Shown piece after piece: positions 18,801-29,800 of a DNA stretch of 64,000 nucleotides. The position numbers were made by a program, and so were the translations under genes. Source of the stretch: Flavobacterium foetidum. Its GTDB lineage: Bacteria > Bacteroidota > Bacteroidia > Flavobacteriales > Flavobacteriaceae. How positions within the stretch are numbered: the first letter of the stretch is position 1; each line of letters opens with the position of its first letter. The DNA lies in NCBI RefSeq assembly GCF_004634245.1, contig NZ_SJTF01000007.1:62001-126000 (forward strand), given 5' to 3'. The notes below the pieces were generated by a model that saw nothing but the letters and a program-made list of their open reading frames with translations, searched no databases and was not told the origin of the DNA.

Positions 18801-18830
18801 GGTCAATACGCAAAATGTTAGGGGGCATTT
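18801..18830 (-). promoter_or_regulatory. candidate HTCS operator upstream of GH105
   Basis: A 30-nt box, written on the plus strand as GGTC-N6-CAAAATG-T-TAGGGGGCATTT, matches the box upstream of susC at 25 of 30 positions. Its distance to the -7 element (22 nt) also matches (23 nt at susC). Spanning roughly -33 to -60, it is well placed for an activator such as the hybrid regulator at 10904. The binding protein is inferred. Confidence 0.55.
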
Positions 18831-18909
18831 GATAAAAATTAGATTTTTCAGTGTAATTCTCAATAAAAAGAATAACAATCTGTTGTAAAAGATTCCTTCT
18901 TTAAAATCA

Positions 18910-21375
18910 TTATTCTGTATAAAAAGTATAACTACCTCCTTTTTCTGTTGTGATGTCATATTCAAAAACTGTTGGGATTTTTATACCAATTAGTTTCGCT
19001 TTCGCTGAAATAATTGGATTCTGTATTTCCGAAATTTTGAAAAAGGGATTCGGATTTTCACCTTTAGCAATTGTCAAAACTTTCCCTTTTAGTTTTGAGT
19101 GACTTCTCAAACGAAGATTTCCTCCAAGATTCGATTTTATCGTTACAGAAGTAATTTTTCCTTTATCCCATTTCATATCTTCAATTTCAAAACCGCCTTG
19201 CGCTTTTAATCCTGATACATTTCCTTTTACCCATTCATCGGGCAAAGCGGGTAATAAATGAACCACGCCATCATAACTTTGCAAAAGCATTTCGGATATA
19301 CCAGCGGTACAGCCAAAATTACCATCAATCTGAAATGGCGGATGTGCATCAAAAAGATTTGGATACGTACCGCCTGATTCTCCTTTGCTTTCCATTGGCG
19401 CAGGACGAAGCTGATCTTTGATTAATTTGAAAGCTTTATTACCGTCTAATAATCGGGCCCACCAATTGACTTTCCAGCCCATTGACCAGCCGGTGGAAAC
19501 ATCTCCTCTGGAAACTAAGGTGTTTTTTGCTGCTTCAACTAGTTCTGGCGTTCTTAAAGGAGACAACTGACCAGAAGGAAATAATCCGTATAAATGCGAA
19601 ATATGTCGGTGTTTATCATTTGGTTTATCCCAATCGTACAGCCATTCCTGTAATTGCGAATACTGTCCTATCTGCATCGGTGGTAATCGTTTCAAAGCCA
19701 CTGCAACCGAATCAGCAAATTTATGGTCTGTTTCTAAGACTTTAGAAGCATTGATTATATTATTAAAAACATCAAAAACCAACTGATTATCCATGGTAGT
19801 TCCTGCTGACACCCCAACACCGCTTTGATACGTATTTTCAGGAGAAATAGATGGAGATACCACTAACCATTTTTTCTCTGGTTCTTCCTGTAGCACATCA
19901 AGATAAAACTGTGCTGCTCCTTTCATAACCGGATAATATTCTTTTAAAAATGTTGTATCTCCTGTATAAAGATAATGCTGCCATAAATGCTGGGTTAACC
20001 AAGCACCACCCATTGGCCACATTCCGTAAAATCCGCCGTCTACGATGCCTGTTATGCGCCATAAATCGGTATTATGATGCAGATTCCAGCCTCTGGCGTG
20101 ATACATTTCTTTTGCGCTTTCCTGCCCTGTTACGGCTAAATCTTTTAACATACTGAAAAGAGGCTGATGCATCTCGCTCAGATTGGTTGTTTCGGCCGGC
20201 CAGTAATTCATTTCGGTATTAATATTTACGGTGTATTTGCTATCCCAAGGCGGACTTAATTTATGATTCCAAATTCCCTGAAGATTCGCTGGCTGATTCC
20301 CCGGTTGCGAACTGGAAATAAGCAGATATCTTCCGAACTGAAAATAAAGCGCGACTAACTGCGGATCATAATTTGTATTGAATTCTTTTATCCTTACATC
20401 GGTTGTTTTCTTTGACTGAGGAGAATCGCCAAGATTTAATCTTACTCGATTAAAGTATTTCTGGTAAGCCGAAACATGATTTTGGTAAGCTGCTGCATAG
20501 TTTTTCTGAGAAGCTTTTTCTAAAATAACTTTTGATTTCTGAAACGGATTTTCTGAGAGTTCTTTATAATTTTTAAAATTAGTCGCCAATGAAATACGGA
20601 TTACGACCTCATCTGCTTTATCAATGAAAAGCTTATCTTCTTTTGCCGTTAATATCCCTCCTTTTAGAGTACATCCGACCTGACCAACGTAATTTATTTC
20701 CCCAACTTTATTATCAACACTACCGGAAGTACCTTCGAAAATTAATATGTTTTCTGCCGTTCTAACGGAATTCAATAGTTGCGGGCTTGTAGAAGTGATG
20801 GAAAAGCTAATACTCTTTTTCTTGTCTGCTGTCAGTTTTACTATAATAACATCATCAGAAAAAGAAGCTAAAATTTCTCTCTTATAAGATATGCCGTTTA
20901 CTTTATAACTAACGGAAGTGACCGCATTTTCTATATCCAAATCCCGTTTGTAATTGGAAAACTTTTCGTGTTCATGAAAATCCAACCATACACTTCCTGC
21001 AGTTTGATAAGGCATTCCATAATTTAAATCTTTTGGAGCCTGCCTTGGGAAAGTTTCATTTGAAAGGTCTTGAGCTTCCTTATATTTTTTATCGAAAATC
21101 AGTTTTCGAATAGCCTCAATATTAGCAAAGGTATTTTTAGGCACATTATTTCCCGGTTCACCTGCCCAAATGGTTTCTTCATTCAGCTGTAATTCTTCTT
21201 TTTGGGGATTCCCAAAAATCATTGCACCTAAACGTCCGTTTCCAATAGGAAGCGCTTCGTTCCAATTGGATGCCGGTTTGTCGTATTGCAACGCTAGTTT
21301 CTGAGCATTTAACTGAACTGCCATCAACATAAAACAAAAGAGTCCTGCTATTCTTTGATATTTTACTATTTTCAT
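18910..21375 (-). CDS. GH95 alpha-L-fucosidase/alpha-L-galactosidase family protein (copy 1)
   Basis: This secreted inverting glycosidase removes terminal alpha-L-fucose or alpha-L-galactose, both found on rhamnogalacturonan side chains and xyloglucan. GH95 signatures are clear: QLNEETIWAGEPGNN in the N-terminal domain, [20 protein letters not shown] followed by [12 protein letters not shown] in the catalytic barrel, and the C-terminal [22 protein letters not shown] containing the base-side Asp. I start at ATG 21375, because MKIVKYQRIAGLFCFMLMAV..NAQ is a good signal peptide, rather than 18 codons upstream at 21429. The 821-aa length is full. It is a paralogue of the gene at 30601 in the same PUL. 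Substrate is inferred. Confidence 0.9.
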   Translation of the reverse strand: MKIVKYQRIAGLFCFMLMAVQLNAQKLALQYDKPASNWNEALPIGNGRLGAMIFGNPQKEELQLNEETIWAGEPGNNVPKNTFANIEAIRKLIFDKKYKEAQDLSNETFPRQAPKDLNYGMPYQTAGSVWLDFHEHEKFSNYKRDLDIENAVTSVSYKVNGISYKREILASFSDDVIIVKLTADKKKSISFSITSTSPQLLNSVRTAENILIFEGTSGSVDNKVGEINYVGQVGCTLKGGILTAKEDKLFIDKADEVVIRISLATNFKNYKELSENPFQKSKVILEKASQKNYAAAYQNHVSAYQKYFNRVRLNLGDSPQSKKTTDVRIKEFNTNYDPQLVALYFQFGRYLLISSSQPGNQPANLQGIWNHKLSPPWDSKYTVNINTEMNYWPAETTNLSEMHQPLFSMLKDLAVTGQESAKEMYHARGWNLHHNTDLWRITGIVDGGFYGMWPMGGAWLTQHLWQHYLYTGDTTFLKEYYPVMKGAAQFYLDVLQEEPEKKWLVVSPSISPENTYQSGVGVSAGTTMDNQLVFDVFNNIINASKVLETDHKFADSVAVALKRLPPMQIGQYSQLQEWLYDWDKPNDKHRHISHLYGLFPSGQLSPLRTPELVEAAKNTLVSRGDVSTGWSMGWKVNWWARLLDGNKAFKLIKDQLRPAPMESKGESGGTYPNLFDAHPPFQIDGNFGCTAGISEMLLQSYDGVVHLLPALPDEWVKGNVSGLKAQGGFEIEDMKWDKGKITSVTIKSNLGGNLRLRSHSKLKGKVLTIAKGENPNPFFKISEIQNPIISAKAKLIGIKIPTVFEYDITTEKGGSYTFYTE

Positions 21376-21491
21376 TTGTATTAAAAGTAAAAGGAAGTTG
21401 GTAATATTCGGCTTACCTGCAAAAAACAAATTGTTCTTTGCAGGAGGAGCTGACTAAAAAACAAAAACGAATTGAATAATTCTAAAAAGGA

Positions 21492-22979
21492 TTATAATTT
21501 TAACTGCTCTTCGGTCTGGTTAGCCACTATGCTATTCATATAGACCTCAATATTATCGTATGCCGTGCTGAGATTGTGTCCATTTGCATCATATTTTACT
21601 GGGTTAAGGCCATTGCTTTTTTCCCATTCATCGGGCATTCCGTCGTTATCAGTATCTTTTAAAACAATACCAGAAGCTAAATTCGGCCAGCCACCTACAG
21701 CATTCTGACTGTCTATGATGCCATTTTTACTGCCATTTCCTCCATCCTTAATCGTTACTTTACCGCTTTTCACATCATTGATGATACGAATATCAATTAC
21801 ATCACGAACCAAAGAAGCTCCGGCATATTTTAGTACTAAATCATACGCTTTTTGAGCTGTATGAGTCGTAACAGGCAAAGCGTTATGAGGTTTATTTTGT
21901 TTAATTGCATTTTTATCTGCATCCGAAACTACTCCATAACCTGGGGAAAATTGATTGAAAACACCATAGGTCCAATTATCCTTTGTGGTTTTTGGAGATC
22001 CCTCGATTACATTTCCATCGATATAATATTTTCCCCAGATATTATACACAGGGTTCGGAGAAATATTCGCTTTTGTGTTTTTATCGATAGAAACAATGCG
22101 ATCTTTTTTTACCGTTGCTGGCCCTGGTTTGTAGTAACAGTTTACAATATTGACATTCATGGCTTCTCCCCCGTAACAACTATTGCCTCCCCAATTGTAA
22201 ATTACATTATTACGCAAATCGACTAAATCGGTAAGCGCAAATTCATGATTAGCGTATTCGCCCAAACGAGGATTGCGACTGTCATTACTGGCCACTAAAT
22301 TATGATGAAAAGTGGCATTTTTACCGCCCCAAATTCCTCCATATCCGTGAGATCCTTTAGCATGAAAAGAGTTTTTTAAAGCTTCGGAAATAATACACCA
22401 CTGTAATGTAAAATTTTCATTCTGATAAAAAGAAACACATTCATCCGTTGACCAGCTTACAGAACAATGATCTATAATAACATTTTTCTGAAAACGTCCG
22501 CCAAGAGCATCGGCTTCAATTTTATTTACATCCCCCATTCGGAAACGAAGGTATCGTAGTATCACGTTATCAGCATTTACATTTACATCGTAATGCGCTA
22601 CACAAATTCCGTCACCCGGCGCGATCTGACCAGCGATTGTAATATCACTGTTTCTAATATGCAGTGCCGATTTTAAATATATCGTACCACTGATATCAAA
22701 AACTACAATCCTCGGTCCTTTCTGATTGATAGCATTTCGCAAAGTGCCAGGTGTATCAGTATCTGCTAATGAAGTCACTTTAATTACTTTTCCGCCTCTT
22801 CCTCCTGTGGTTTTAGCACCTCCGCCTTCTGCTCCCGGAAAAGCAAAAGCTTCTTCTATGATTGGCTCTTTATTGATCAATTTATCTTTATTGTCACACC
22901 ATCTCTCAATGGGCATAAAAGATAACATACTGTAGGTGCAAAATATTCCCAATACAATACCAATTAGTTTTTTATGCAT
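21492..22979 (-). CDS. PL1-family pectate lyase
   Basis: This secreted parallel beta-helix lyase cleaves polygalacturonate by beta-elimination with Ca2+. The N-terminus has a signal/anchor (LIGIVLGIFCTYSMLSF). The mature start AFAFPGAEGGGAKTTGGRGG, then VTSLADTDTPGTLRNAI and GPRIVVFDISGTI, is the PL1 opening. AIIDHCSVSWSTDE-type residues (VIIDHCSVSWSTDECVSF) and NDSRNPRLG complete the binding cleft. The C-terminal tail has a DTDNDGMPDEWEKSNGLNP motif, a thrombospondin-3-like Ca2+ loop common in Bacteroidota lyases. At 495 aa it is full length. It lies 115 bp upstream of GH95 copy 1 in the transcript and downstream of the SusC/SusD/binding-protein genes. Confidence 0.93.
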   Translation of the reverse strand: MHKKLIGIVLGIFCTYSMLSFMPIERWCDNKDKLINKEPIIEEAFAFPGAEGGGAKTTGGRGGKVIKVTSLADTDTPGTLRNAINQKGPRIVVFDISGTIYLKSALHIRNSDITIAGQIAPGDGICVAHYDVNVNADNVILRYLRFRMGDVNKIEADALGGRFQKNVIIDHCSVSWSTDECVSFYQNENFTLQWCIISEALKNSFHAKGSHGYGGIWGGKNATFHHNLVASNDSRNPRLGEYANHEFALTDLVDLRNNVIYNWGGNSCYGGEAMNVNIVNCYYKPGPATVKKDRIVSIDKNTKANISPNPVYNIWGKYYIDGNVIEGSPKTTKDNWTYGVFNQFSPGYGVVSDADKNAIKQNKPHNALPVTTHTAQKAYDLVLKYAGASLVRDVIDIRIINDVKSGKVTIKDGGNGSKNGIIDSQNAVGGWPNLASGIVLKDTDNDGMPDEWEKSNGLNPVKYDANGHNLSTAYDNIEVYMNSIVANQTEEQLKL

Positions 22980-22995
22980 ATGAAGTATAATTATT

Positions 22996-23062
22996 TAGTC
23001 TCAGTTTTTAGTCTCGGTTTGCTGTTTGCAGTCTCAGTTTTCAGTCACAGTCACAGTCTGAA
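22996..23062. repeat. AGTCTCAGTTTT/CAGTCACAGT direct-repeat tract
   Basis: Four imperfect units (AGTCTCAGTTTTTAGTCTC, then CAGTCTCAGTTTTCAGTC, CACAGTCACAGTCTG) run through the gap between the pectate lyase and the glycan-binding protein genes. A second word family, CTTTGnATCTTTG, follows at 23082-23100. They look like dispersed Flavobacterium intergenic repeats and not a regulatory site. Confidence 0.4.
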
Positions 23063-23122
23063 GTAAAAAACTTTGCATCTTTGGATCTTTGTAACTTTGC
23101 AACTAATTGACAATTTCAATGA

Positions 23123-23160
23123 AAACAAAGGGAATATGGATTTCATAACTCCCTTTGTTT
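23123..23160 (-). terminator. hairpin after the SusCD-binding protein block (possible attenuator)
   Basis: AAACAAAGGGA and TCCCTTTGTTT form a perfect 11-bp stem around a 16-nt loop. It lies just past the stop of the binding-protein gene on the minus strand, with a short T-rich tail (TTTGTTTTC). It could lower expression of the lyase and glycosidases relative to SusC/SusD. Confidence 0.55.
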
Positions 23161-23176
23161 AAAAATCAGTTAAAAA

Positions 23177-24766
23177 TTAAAACCATCTCTTATCTCCTGC
23201 TACGCCTGTACCGGCGAAACCTGTTCCTTCTTTTATATGGAAATCACCAATCGCAGGATTTACAAATAAACCATAAATATCTAAAGGAACCGCAGTAATG
23301 CCTGTAAGTGGTCTAGCGTCAACAATTAAATCTTTGGTCATATAACTTCCGGTGTATGAAATTGGAATACTAGCGTACGTTCCATTGGTACTATTGATTT
23401 TAGCACCTCCGTTTGGCCCTCCAATAATCATATTCTGAATCGTCAGCTGTACTGGTTTTGCATTATCAAAAAGCCATAAATGTCCCATTGCAGTTGTAAT
23501 ATTAACACAGGTAATGTTTGAAAAATTGATTTTTGTTGCCACACGAACATCCGCAAAACGAGTACTGATTTCTGTTAAGGTACAATTTTGAGCTGTAATC
23601 GAATTGATAACCTGTCCAGCCGCTACGTTGAAAACACCATAACCACCAGTTCTGGAAATTTTACTATTGGTAACAATTACATCATTGACTACAGAAGTAC
23701 CGCTTAAACGTACTATAGAATTGATATTGTCTATCTCACAGCCATCAATATTAATGTTGTGTACATTTTTGGTTCCCAAATCAATAAAAAATGCGGCTGC
23801 AGAAGTAGTGTTTAGATATTGGATAATTAAATCATTAATCTGTGTTTGTACTCTAAAACGAACATTGAGCAATTTTGGTAGTACGCCGTTAGAATCGGCA
23901 ACACCCACAAAAGCAATATCGTTGACTCCTGTTGGAATAGTGATATCTCCGCCAATGTTATAAGTTGTATTTTTATCGAAAACAATGGTAAAGTTTTTAG
24001 AACCTGAAGCTACCAAACCACTAATAGCTGTTCCGATTGTAGTTGCATTATCAGTAGGAAGCACGTTGTAAATCGTACTATCGAATATACCTGTAGTTCT
24101 CACATTCAACGAACCTCTTACATTTGAGTCGTTAAGGATTTTTACGGTATAACTGGTTCCAATAGCCAAATTATCGATAACCAAAGAACCCGTTGTTTTC
24201 TGCTGTTCTGTTAAAGGGATTTCTCTAATACTTGCTCCCGCTTGGTCATATAAAACCACTTTGGTTACTCTCGGAGAAACAGTCCAGTCAATAGTTAAAC
24301 TATTTGCCGCCGGAGTATAACTTTTAAATAACTGCTCCGCAGGTGTTCTGAAAAAGATCTGGCTTAATTTAGATTCCAATCCTGTCGTTTCACTAATGCT
24401 TTTCATACGAACCGAATAACCCGAATCACCGTCAAGTTCACTAAATAGTTCACGGTATTCTACTTTGGTCTGATTGGTAGACGTTGCAAAACGAATCAAA
24501 CTTGCACTTGATAATTCAACCGTTTTTACAATCTGATTGAATTGTAAACTGTCTTTACTAAACTCAAATATGTATTTAGTAGCGTCAATGGATTTTGTAA
24601 ATTTTAATTCAACTTGAGTCGATTCTACTTTAGAGACTTCAAAAATCAATGATTTAAAAAGGCGTTCGTGTCCTTCTTCTACATCCCAGTCGTTATAATC
24701 TTTTTCGCAGCTTACGAATACCAAAGCAAGCAGAGAAAATAATCCGAATATTATATTTTTTTTCAT
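23177..24766 (-). CDS. surface glycan-binding lipoprotein (DUF5123/DUF4957-type)
   Basis: This probable outer-membrane lipoprotein takes the SusE/F-like place in the PUL and should bind pectin fragments at the surface. The lipobox LALVFVSC ends at Cys about 19. FnIII-like beta modules fill residues 40-230 (for example SKVESTQVELKFTKSIDATKYIFEFS). The C-terminal half is a repetitive beta-helix resembling DUF5123/DUF4957 (NFTIVFDKNTTYNIGGDITI, VTNSKISRTGGYGVFNV). I start at ATG 24766 because MKKNIIFGLFSLL begins the lipoprotein signal; an in-frame ATG 12 codons earlier overlaps the SusD gene. It follows SusD by 25 bp. The exact ligand is unknown. Confidence 0.8.
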   Translation of the reverse strand: MKKNIIFGLFSLLALVFVSCEKDYNDWDVEEGHERLFKSLIFEVSKVESTQVELKFTKSIDATKYIFEFSKDSLQFNQIVKTVELSSASLIRFATSTNQTKVEYRELFSELDGDSGYSVRMKSISETTGLESKLSQIFFRTPAEQLFKSYTPAANSLTIDWTVSPRVTKVVLYDQAGASIREIPLTEQQKTTGSLVIDNLAIGTSYTVKILNDSNVRGSLNVRTTGIFDSTIYNVLPTDNATTIGTAISGLVASGSKNFTIVFDKNTTYNIGGDITIPTGVNDIAFVGVADSNGVLPKLLNVRFRVQTQINDLIIQYLNTTSAAAFFIDLGTKNVHNINIDGCEIDNINSIVRLSGTSVVNDVIVTNSKISRTGGYGVFNVAAGQVINSITAQNCTLTEISTRFADVRVATKINFSNITCVNITTAMGHLWLFDNAKPVQLTIQNMIIGGPNGGAKINSTNGTYASIPISYTGSYMTKDLIVDARPLTGITAVPLDIYGLFVNPAIGDFHIKEGTGFAGTGVAGDKRWF

Positions 24767-24791
24767 TTCTTCCAATTTTATACGTTTAGCT

Positions 24792-26813
24792 TTAGTATCC
24801 ATAAGAGTTGGTTAAATTGCCTTTCGACTCAAATAAATCCTCATAATAAATACAGAAATAATGTCTGTAATTACAGCTTTTATTTCCCATAGTGTATTGC
24901 ACTAAATTGGACTGAATCTCACTTCCATTAGTCATAGAACCTAAGAAATTTGAATAGTCATACGATTTATTGATACCTGTAGCAGACAATAAAATACGTA
25001 CCGGCCAATCGATATAATTTTTATTGGTTCCGCTGCTTGGTTTCTGCGCATTTTTTGTAAACCAAGAAGCTGATAAATATTCCGGTCCAGGGCTGGCTCC
25101 TAAATTTTTATAGTAATTAATTGAGCTCTTATCAATATATTCTGCATTCTTGAACTTGTAATAAATTGTCTGCGGAAAGTCTGATGCTTGATAAGTTTTG
25201 TCAAAAATGGTAACCGCTTGTTTATTGTCCAGCATTAAGCACAATGTTTTTTTCATGGTTTCAATTTTATCGTATAAAAGTCCCCATCTTACCAAATCAT
25301 GTTTACGAATAGCTTCACAGCCAAATTCCCATGCACGCTCATTCACAATAGCATTAAAGAAATTGGCATCATATTGTTTTACTTTTGATGAATTTGCTCC
25401 AAAAGCACGGGCTCTTACAGTTTCTAATGCCTGACGCGGAGACATTTTTGCCACAGCATTAACATTATCTGGATTAGACAGCTGACTTTCTGCTTCGGCA
25501 AACATCAAATAAATATCAGAATAGCGCATTATAATCCAATTTACTCCAGTGGCAATACGAGAATTCGCTGTTTTATGCAAAGTCAAATAAGACGGATTCA
25601 TCCACTCCAGACGCCATTTTGCAAAACTAACACTAAGAGCATCTGTTTTCATTGTCTCTTTGTTTTCGCTTCCGTAGCTGGTCCAAGACAAAGTAGTATC
25701 TCTGCGCAAATCATCCGGGTCAAAAGAATAAAAATAATAGGCCTGTGAACTCACATAACTTCCGCCAAAACCTCTTGAACCATATTTGGTATTAGAAGCT
25801 ACTTCATAACCCATTAATGAACCAATGTCTCCATTATTTCCTAGACCAAAAGCTACTTCGAATAAGTTTTCATTTGAAGCATTCTGTCCTAGATTACAAA
25901 CTGTTTTCCAGATATTTTCGTAATTAGGATCTAAAGAATGCTGATGTTCTGAACTACCTAAGATTTCTGCTGTTTGCTGTGCTGCGATCTGATAATAATC
26001 GCGCCAGTTTTTAACACGTCCCACATAATAACCATTTTCAGCCTGCATAGTTGGATGATGTTCCACATTTTCATCCGAAAAAAGATTGCCATCATGCAAT
26101 GACCAACCTCCTGCAAACAGCGCTACTCTCGCCAATAATCCTTTAGCAAAAGCCTTAGAAATACGTTCTGCAGTAGTGTACTCCGGTGCCGTTTTAAGAT
26201 ATGGCAGGTACCCTACAGCTTCTGTTAAATCTTTTACCAGTTCTGCATAAACGACATCTCTATCTGTTTTGCCGATATAAACATTAGAAAGATCCGATTT
26301 TGATGGTTCGCCTTTATAAGGAATATCACCCCAAAATCTAACCAATTCAAAATAAGCAAGAGCTTTAAGGGTTAAGGCTTCTCCCAAAAGCGGTTTCATT
26401 TCATTTGCTTTGGATTCGAAAACAGGAGAATTGCGAATGCCTTCTACAGCAGACGAAGCCAATTCGGCAAACTGAAACAAACTCTCCCATTTGGTCGTAG
26501 TGTTATAAGGATCGTCATAAAAATTACCGGCTCCCGAATCTGAGCTTGTAGAGTTATAACCTGTTGTGCTAAATCCTGAATTGGTTTCAATATCGCTGAC
26601 TCCTTGCCAGTTTACAGACAATTTCTGTCCGTAAATGTAGGTATCCGTCATTTTTCCATACACTCCCATAACGGCAGCCTTAGCCATTGAAGTTGTATTG
26701 AAAACCGTTTGTGAACTTAATTTAGAAGGCGAAGTCGTTTCTAGAAAGTCCTCATTGCAGGAAACGATTCCTAAGGCAATAAGTATAAATGCTGTATAAA
26801 TATATTTTTTCAT
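24792..26813 (-). CDS. SusD/RagB family nutrient-binding outer-membrane lipoprotein
   Basis: This SusD-like lid of the SusC transporter binds oligosaccharide on the cell surface. A lipoprotein signal peptide (MKKYIYTAFILIALGIVSC, lipid Cys19) is followed by NEDFLETTSPSKLSSQTVFN, the typical SusD start. TPR-rich segments include EALTLKALAYFELVRFWGDIPY. The C-terminal part has YSDIYLMFAEAESQL and ARAFGAN, then FNAIVNERAWEFGCEAIRKHDLVRWGLL, all family hallmarks. I use ATG 26813, since an ATG four codons upstream would disrupt the signal peptide start. The 673-aa length is slightly long for the family. It follows susC by 12 bp and so is cotranscribed. Confidence 0.94.
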   Translation of the reverse strand: MKKYIYTAFILIALGIVSCNEDFLETTSPSKLSSQTVFNTTSMAKAAVMGVYGKMTDTYIYGQKLSVNWQGVSDIETNSGFSTTGYNSTSSDSGAGNFYDDPYNTTTKWESLFQFAELASSAVEGIRNSPVFESKANEMKPLLGEALTLKALAYFELVRFWGDIPYKGEPSKSDLSNVYIGKTDRDVVYAELVKDLTEAVGYLPYLKTAPEYTTAERISKAFAKGLLARVALFAGGWSLHDGNLFSDENVEHHPTMQAENGYYVGRVKNWRDYYQIAAQQTAEILGSSEHQHSLDPNYENIWKTVCNLGQNASNENLFEVAFGLGNNGDIGSLMGYEVASNTKYGSRGFGGSYVSSQAYYFYSFDPDDLRRDTTLSWTSYGSENKETMKTDALSVSFAKWRLEWMNPSYLTLHKTANSRIATGVNWIIMRYSDIYLMFAEAESQLSNPDNVNAVAKMSPRQALETVRARAFGANSSKVKQYDANFFNAIVNERAWEFGCEAIRKHDLVRWGLLYDKIETMKKTLCLMLDNKQAVTIFDKTYQASDFPQTIYYKFKNAEYIDKSSINYYKNLGASPGPEYLSASWFTKNAQKPSSGTNKNYIDWPVRILLSATGINKSYDYSNFLGSMTNGSEIQSNLVQYTMGNKSCNYRHYFCIYYEDLFESKGNLTNSYGY

Positions 26814-26825
26814 GATAATAGACAA

Positions 26826-29800
26826 TTAAAAAGTTATGTTGGCACCAAATAATAGGGTTCTGGCTTTTGGATAAGCCGACCAGTCAAGCCCCGGCGTTAA
26901 AGGAGAACTATTGGTGCTTACCTCTGGATCTTGTCCTGAGTAGCGTGTCCAAACTTTTAGGTTATTCCCTGACACATAACATCTTACTTTTTGAATAAAT
27001 TTTCCTTTGGCAATAGTTTCTGGAAGCGTATAACCAATAGTAAGATTTCCTAAACGCAGGAATGAACCGTCTTCAATAGCCCAATCTGTAATAATGGTAG
27101 AGTTGGACAACGGATGCCAGATACTTGCGCCTTGGTTTATTTCCTGTAGTAATTGCGGATTGGCATCATTACCAAACATGATATTATTTCCAGTAGTAGG
27201 ATCAATAGTCGTAAAACGATTATCCAGACTCATCAATGCATTAGCGTTGTTGTAACGTTTTGAACCGCTGAAAGTTGAGTTATCTATTTTATTAGCATTA
27301 TAAATATCATTTCCATAAGACCAGTTGAATAGGGCTGAAAAATCTAAGCCTTTAAAAGCACCGCTAAGAGCAAAACCTCCCGTATGTTTAGGCTGTGCAC
27401 GTCCAATAACTTTTCGGTCTTCATCAGGATTAATTACATTACCTGTACCGCTTAGTTTTTTAAGTTTCATGTGTCCTGGTCCAAAATAATTTCCTGAGGT
27501 GGTAATTACTTTTGAGGCATCGGCTACACCCTCTTTTAGAATCCATTTTTTCTGTACCGGGTCGAAATTAAAATCATCGAATGTATACATGCCGTCAGAA
27601 ACATAACCATACATCAAACCAACTGGCTGTCCTACACGAACTCTGTAATCGTCACGCCCAACATTAGGCGCCCAGTTCGATGCGGCAATCATTTCGTTTG
27701 AACCGTCTAAACTTTTTACAACATTTTTATTAAAGGCAATATTGAAGTTTGCCGATAATCTAAATTGAGACGTTTCAATAATATTTCCGTTTAATGTAAA
27801 TTCGATTCCTTTATTAGAAGTACTTCCGATATTTTGGTATTGTGAAACATAACCTGAGTTGGAAGGCAATGCTACCGCTAATATCAAGTCATTAGTATCA
27901 ATTTTATAGGCATCAATATTTAAGGTCAATCTTTGATTGAAGAATCCTAAATCCAGTCCTAAATTGGTAGAGACTGTAGTTTCCCAAGTCAGGTTTTCAT
28001 TTTTTAAGGTATTCGAAGGTTTCAAAGAACTTTGACCTACTTCGCTTATGTAAATCAGACGATTCGCTGCAGTTTCAAAACTATAATCCTGACGCCAGTA
28101 GGAACCTACACGAGCATTTCCAACTTCACCATAGCTTAAACGAAATTTAGCATCAGACAACCAATCTTTTGTCTTGCTCATAAATTTCTCATCCGACATA
28201 CGCCAAGCGAATGCCGCGCCTGGGAAATATCCCCAGCGGTTATCTGGAGCAAAAACGTTTTTACCATCAAAACGAGAAGTAAAACTGAAGATGTATTTAT
28301 CACGTAGAGTATAATTAATACGACCGAAATAAGAAGACGTTCTGGTTGGCTCCCCAATCGTAGTGTAAGTAGGAAGAGGCGTACCATAATTCCACATTGC
28401 CAAAACATCACTGGCACCGAAATCGGCTGGGAAAAATTTAGATTGTACCAAAGTCTCATTAACCTGAGAGCTTCTGGCTTCCTGTCCTAATAAAACATTG
28501 AACTTGTGTACCGTTTTGTTAAATGATCTATCATAACTTAACGTATTTTGAATCGACCAGTCTGCTCCTTTCACATCCTGACGTTTGGCTACCGGCTGCC
28601 CTCCGTTTGCACTGGCTTCTCCTGTATTTCGAAGCCAGATATTATCTGTATAATTTCTATTTACAGCATAACTACCCTGTGTAACTATAGAAAGTCCTTT
28701 TATAGGCTTCCAAGTCAAACCTCCATTCATCGTGAGGTTAAGATTGTTCTGTTCTTTGTATTCGTTTTTAATATTATAAATAGGATCATTTAAACTACTT
28801 AAAGCTTCGGCTGAGCTAATATTATCAGTACCTCCTAAAGCTAATGCAGGATCCAGATAAGTCAAACTTCTTACTGGGGCGTATTTAATACCATCTTTCA
28901 GTTTTCCTCCATTAGAAACACTTGGGCCAGTAATTATGGTATTGGAGAAACGAGAGTTGAAATCAAAACGGAATTTAGAGCTCAATTCTTTATTCAGTTT
29001 AAAACTTACATAATCTCTTTTATAAGCAGAATTAATCATGATAAAATCTTCCTGATCATGAGTATAATTTACTTTGTACTGCAGTTTTGCATCTCCACCT
29101 GTTAAACCCATATCAGTATGCGTCTGTACACCTGTATTGCCATAAAGCTGTTCCTGCCAGTCAAAACCTTTTTTAGATTTGTAAATATCCCTGTCTTCCC
29201 ATAACCCATAGGCCGAATAAAAACTGGTTCCTGCTACATTAGATCCTGGGTCAAGCTCTTTTTGGAAATAGACATACTCATACGGAGATAAAACATTGGT
29301 AAGATTGTAGGTCTTTTTTAAACCAGTATAGGCATTTACCGTAATTTCGGTCTTTCCTTTTTTTCCTGATTTAGTTGTAATAAGTACTACCCCATTTGCT
29401 CCTTGAGAACCATAAATTGCTGCTGATGAAGCATCTTTTAATACGTCAATAGTTTCAATATCGCCAGGCGGAATATCATTAATAGTGTTGACCTGAAAAC
29501 CATCGACAATATAAAGTGGTGAATTATCCTGAGTAATAGAACTTCCTCCACGTACTCTTACGTTAATCTGTGCATCCGGCGAACCTTCTGTAATCGTTAC
29601 ATTTACCCCTGCCAAACGTCCAGCAATAGCCTGTAAAGCCGAAGTTGCAGGAATGTCTTTTAAATCTTTCATGTTTACAGAAGCAACAGAACCTGTTAAA
29701 TCTTTACGTTTAGCAGTTCCGTATCCAATGACTACGACTTCATCAAGGTTGGTTGAGGAATCTTTCATTGTAACATTTAGAGTGCTTCTTCCGCCAATAG

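Noticed and set aside
22996..23062. Possible CRISPR-like repeat tract
   Set aside because: Units are irregular, only four, with no equal-sized spacers and no cas genes; better explained as a dispersed intergenic repeat.
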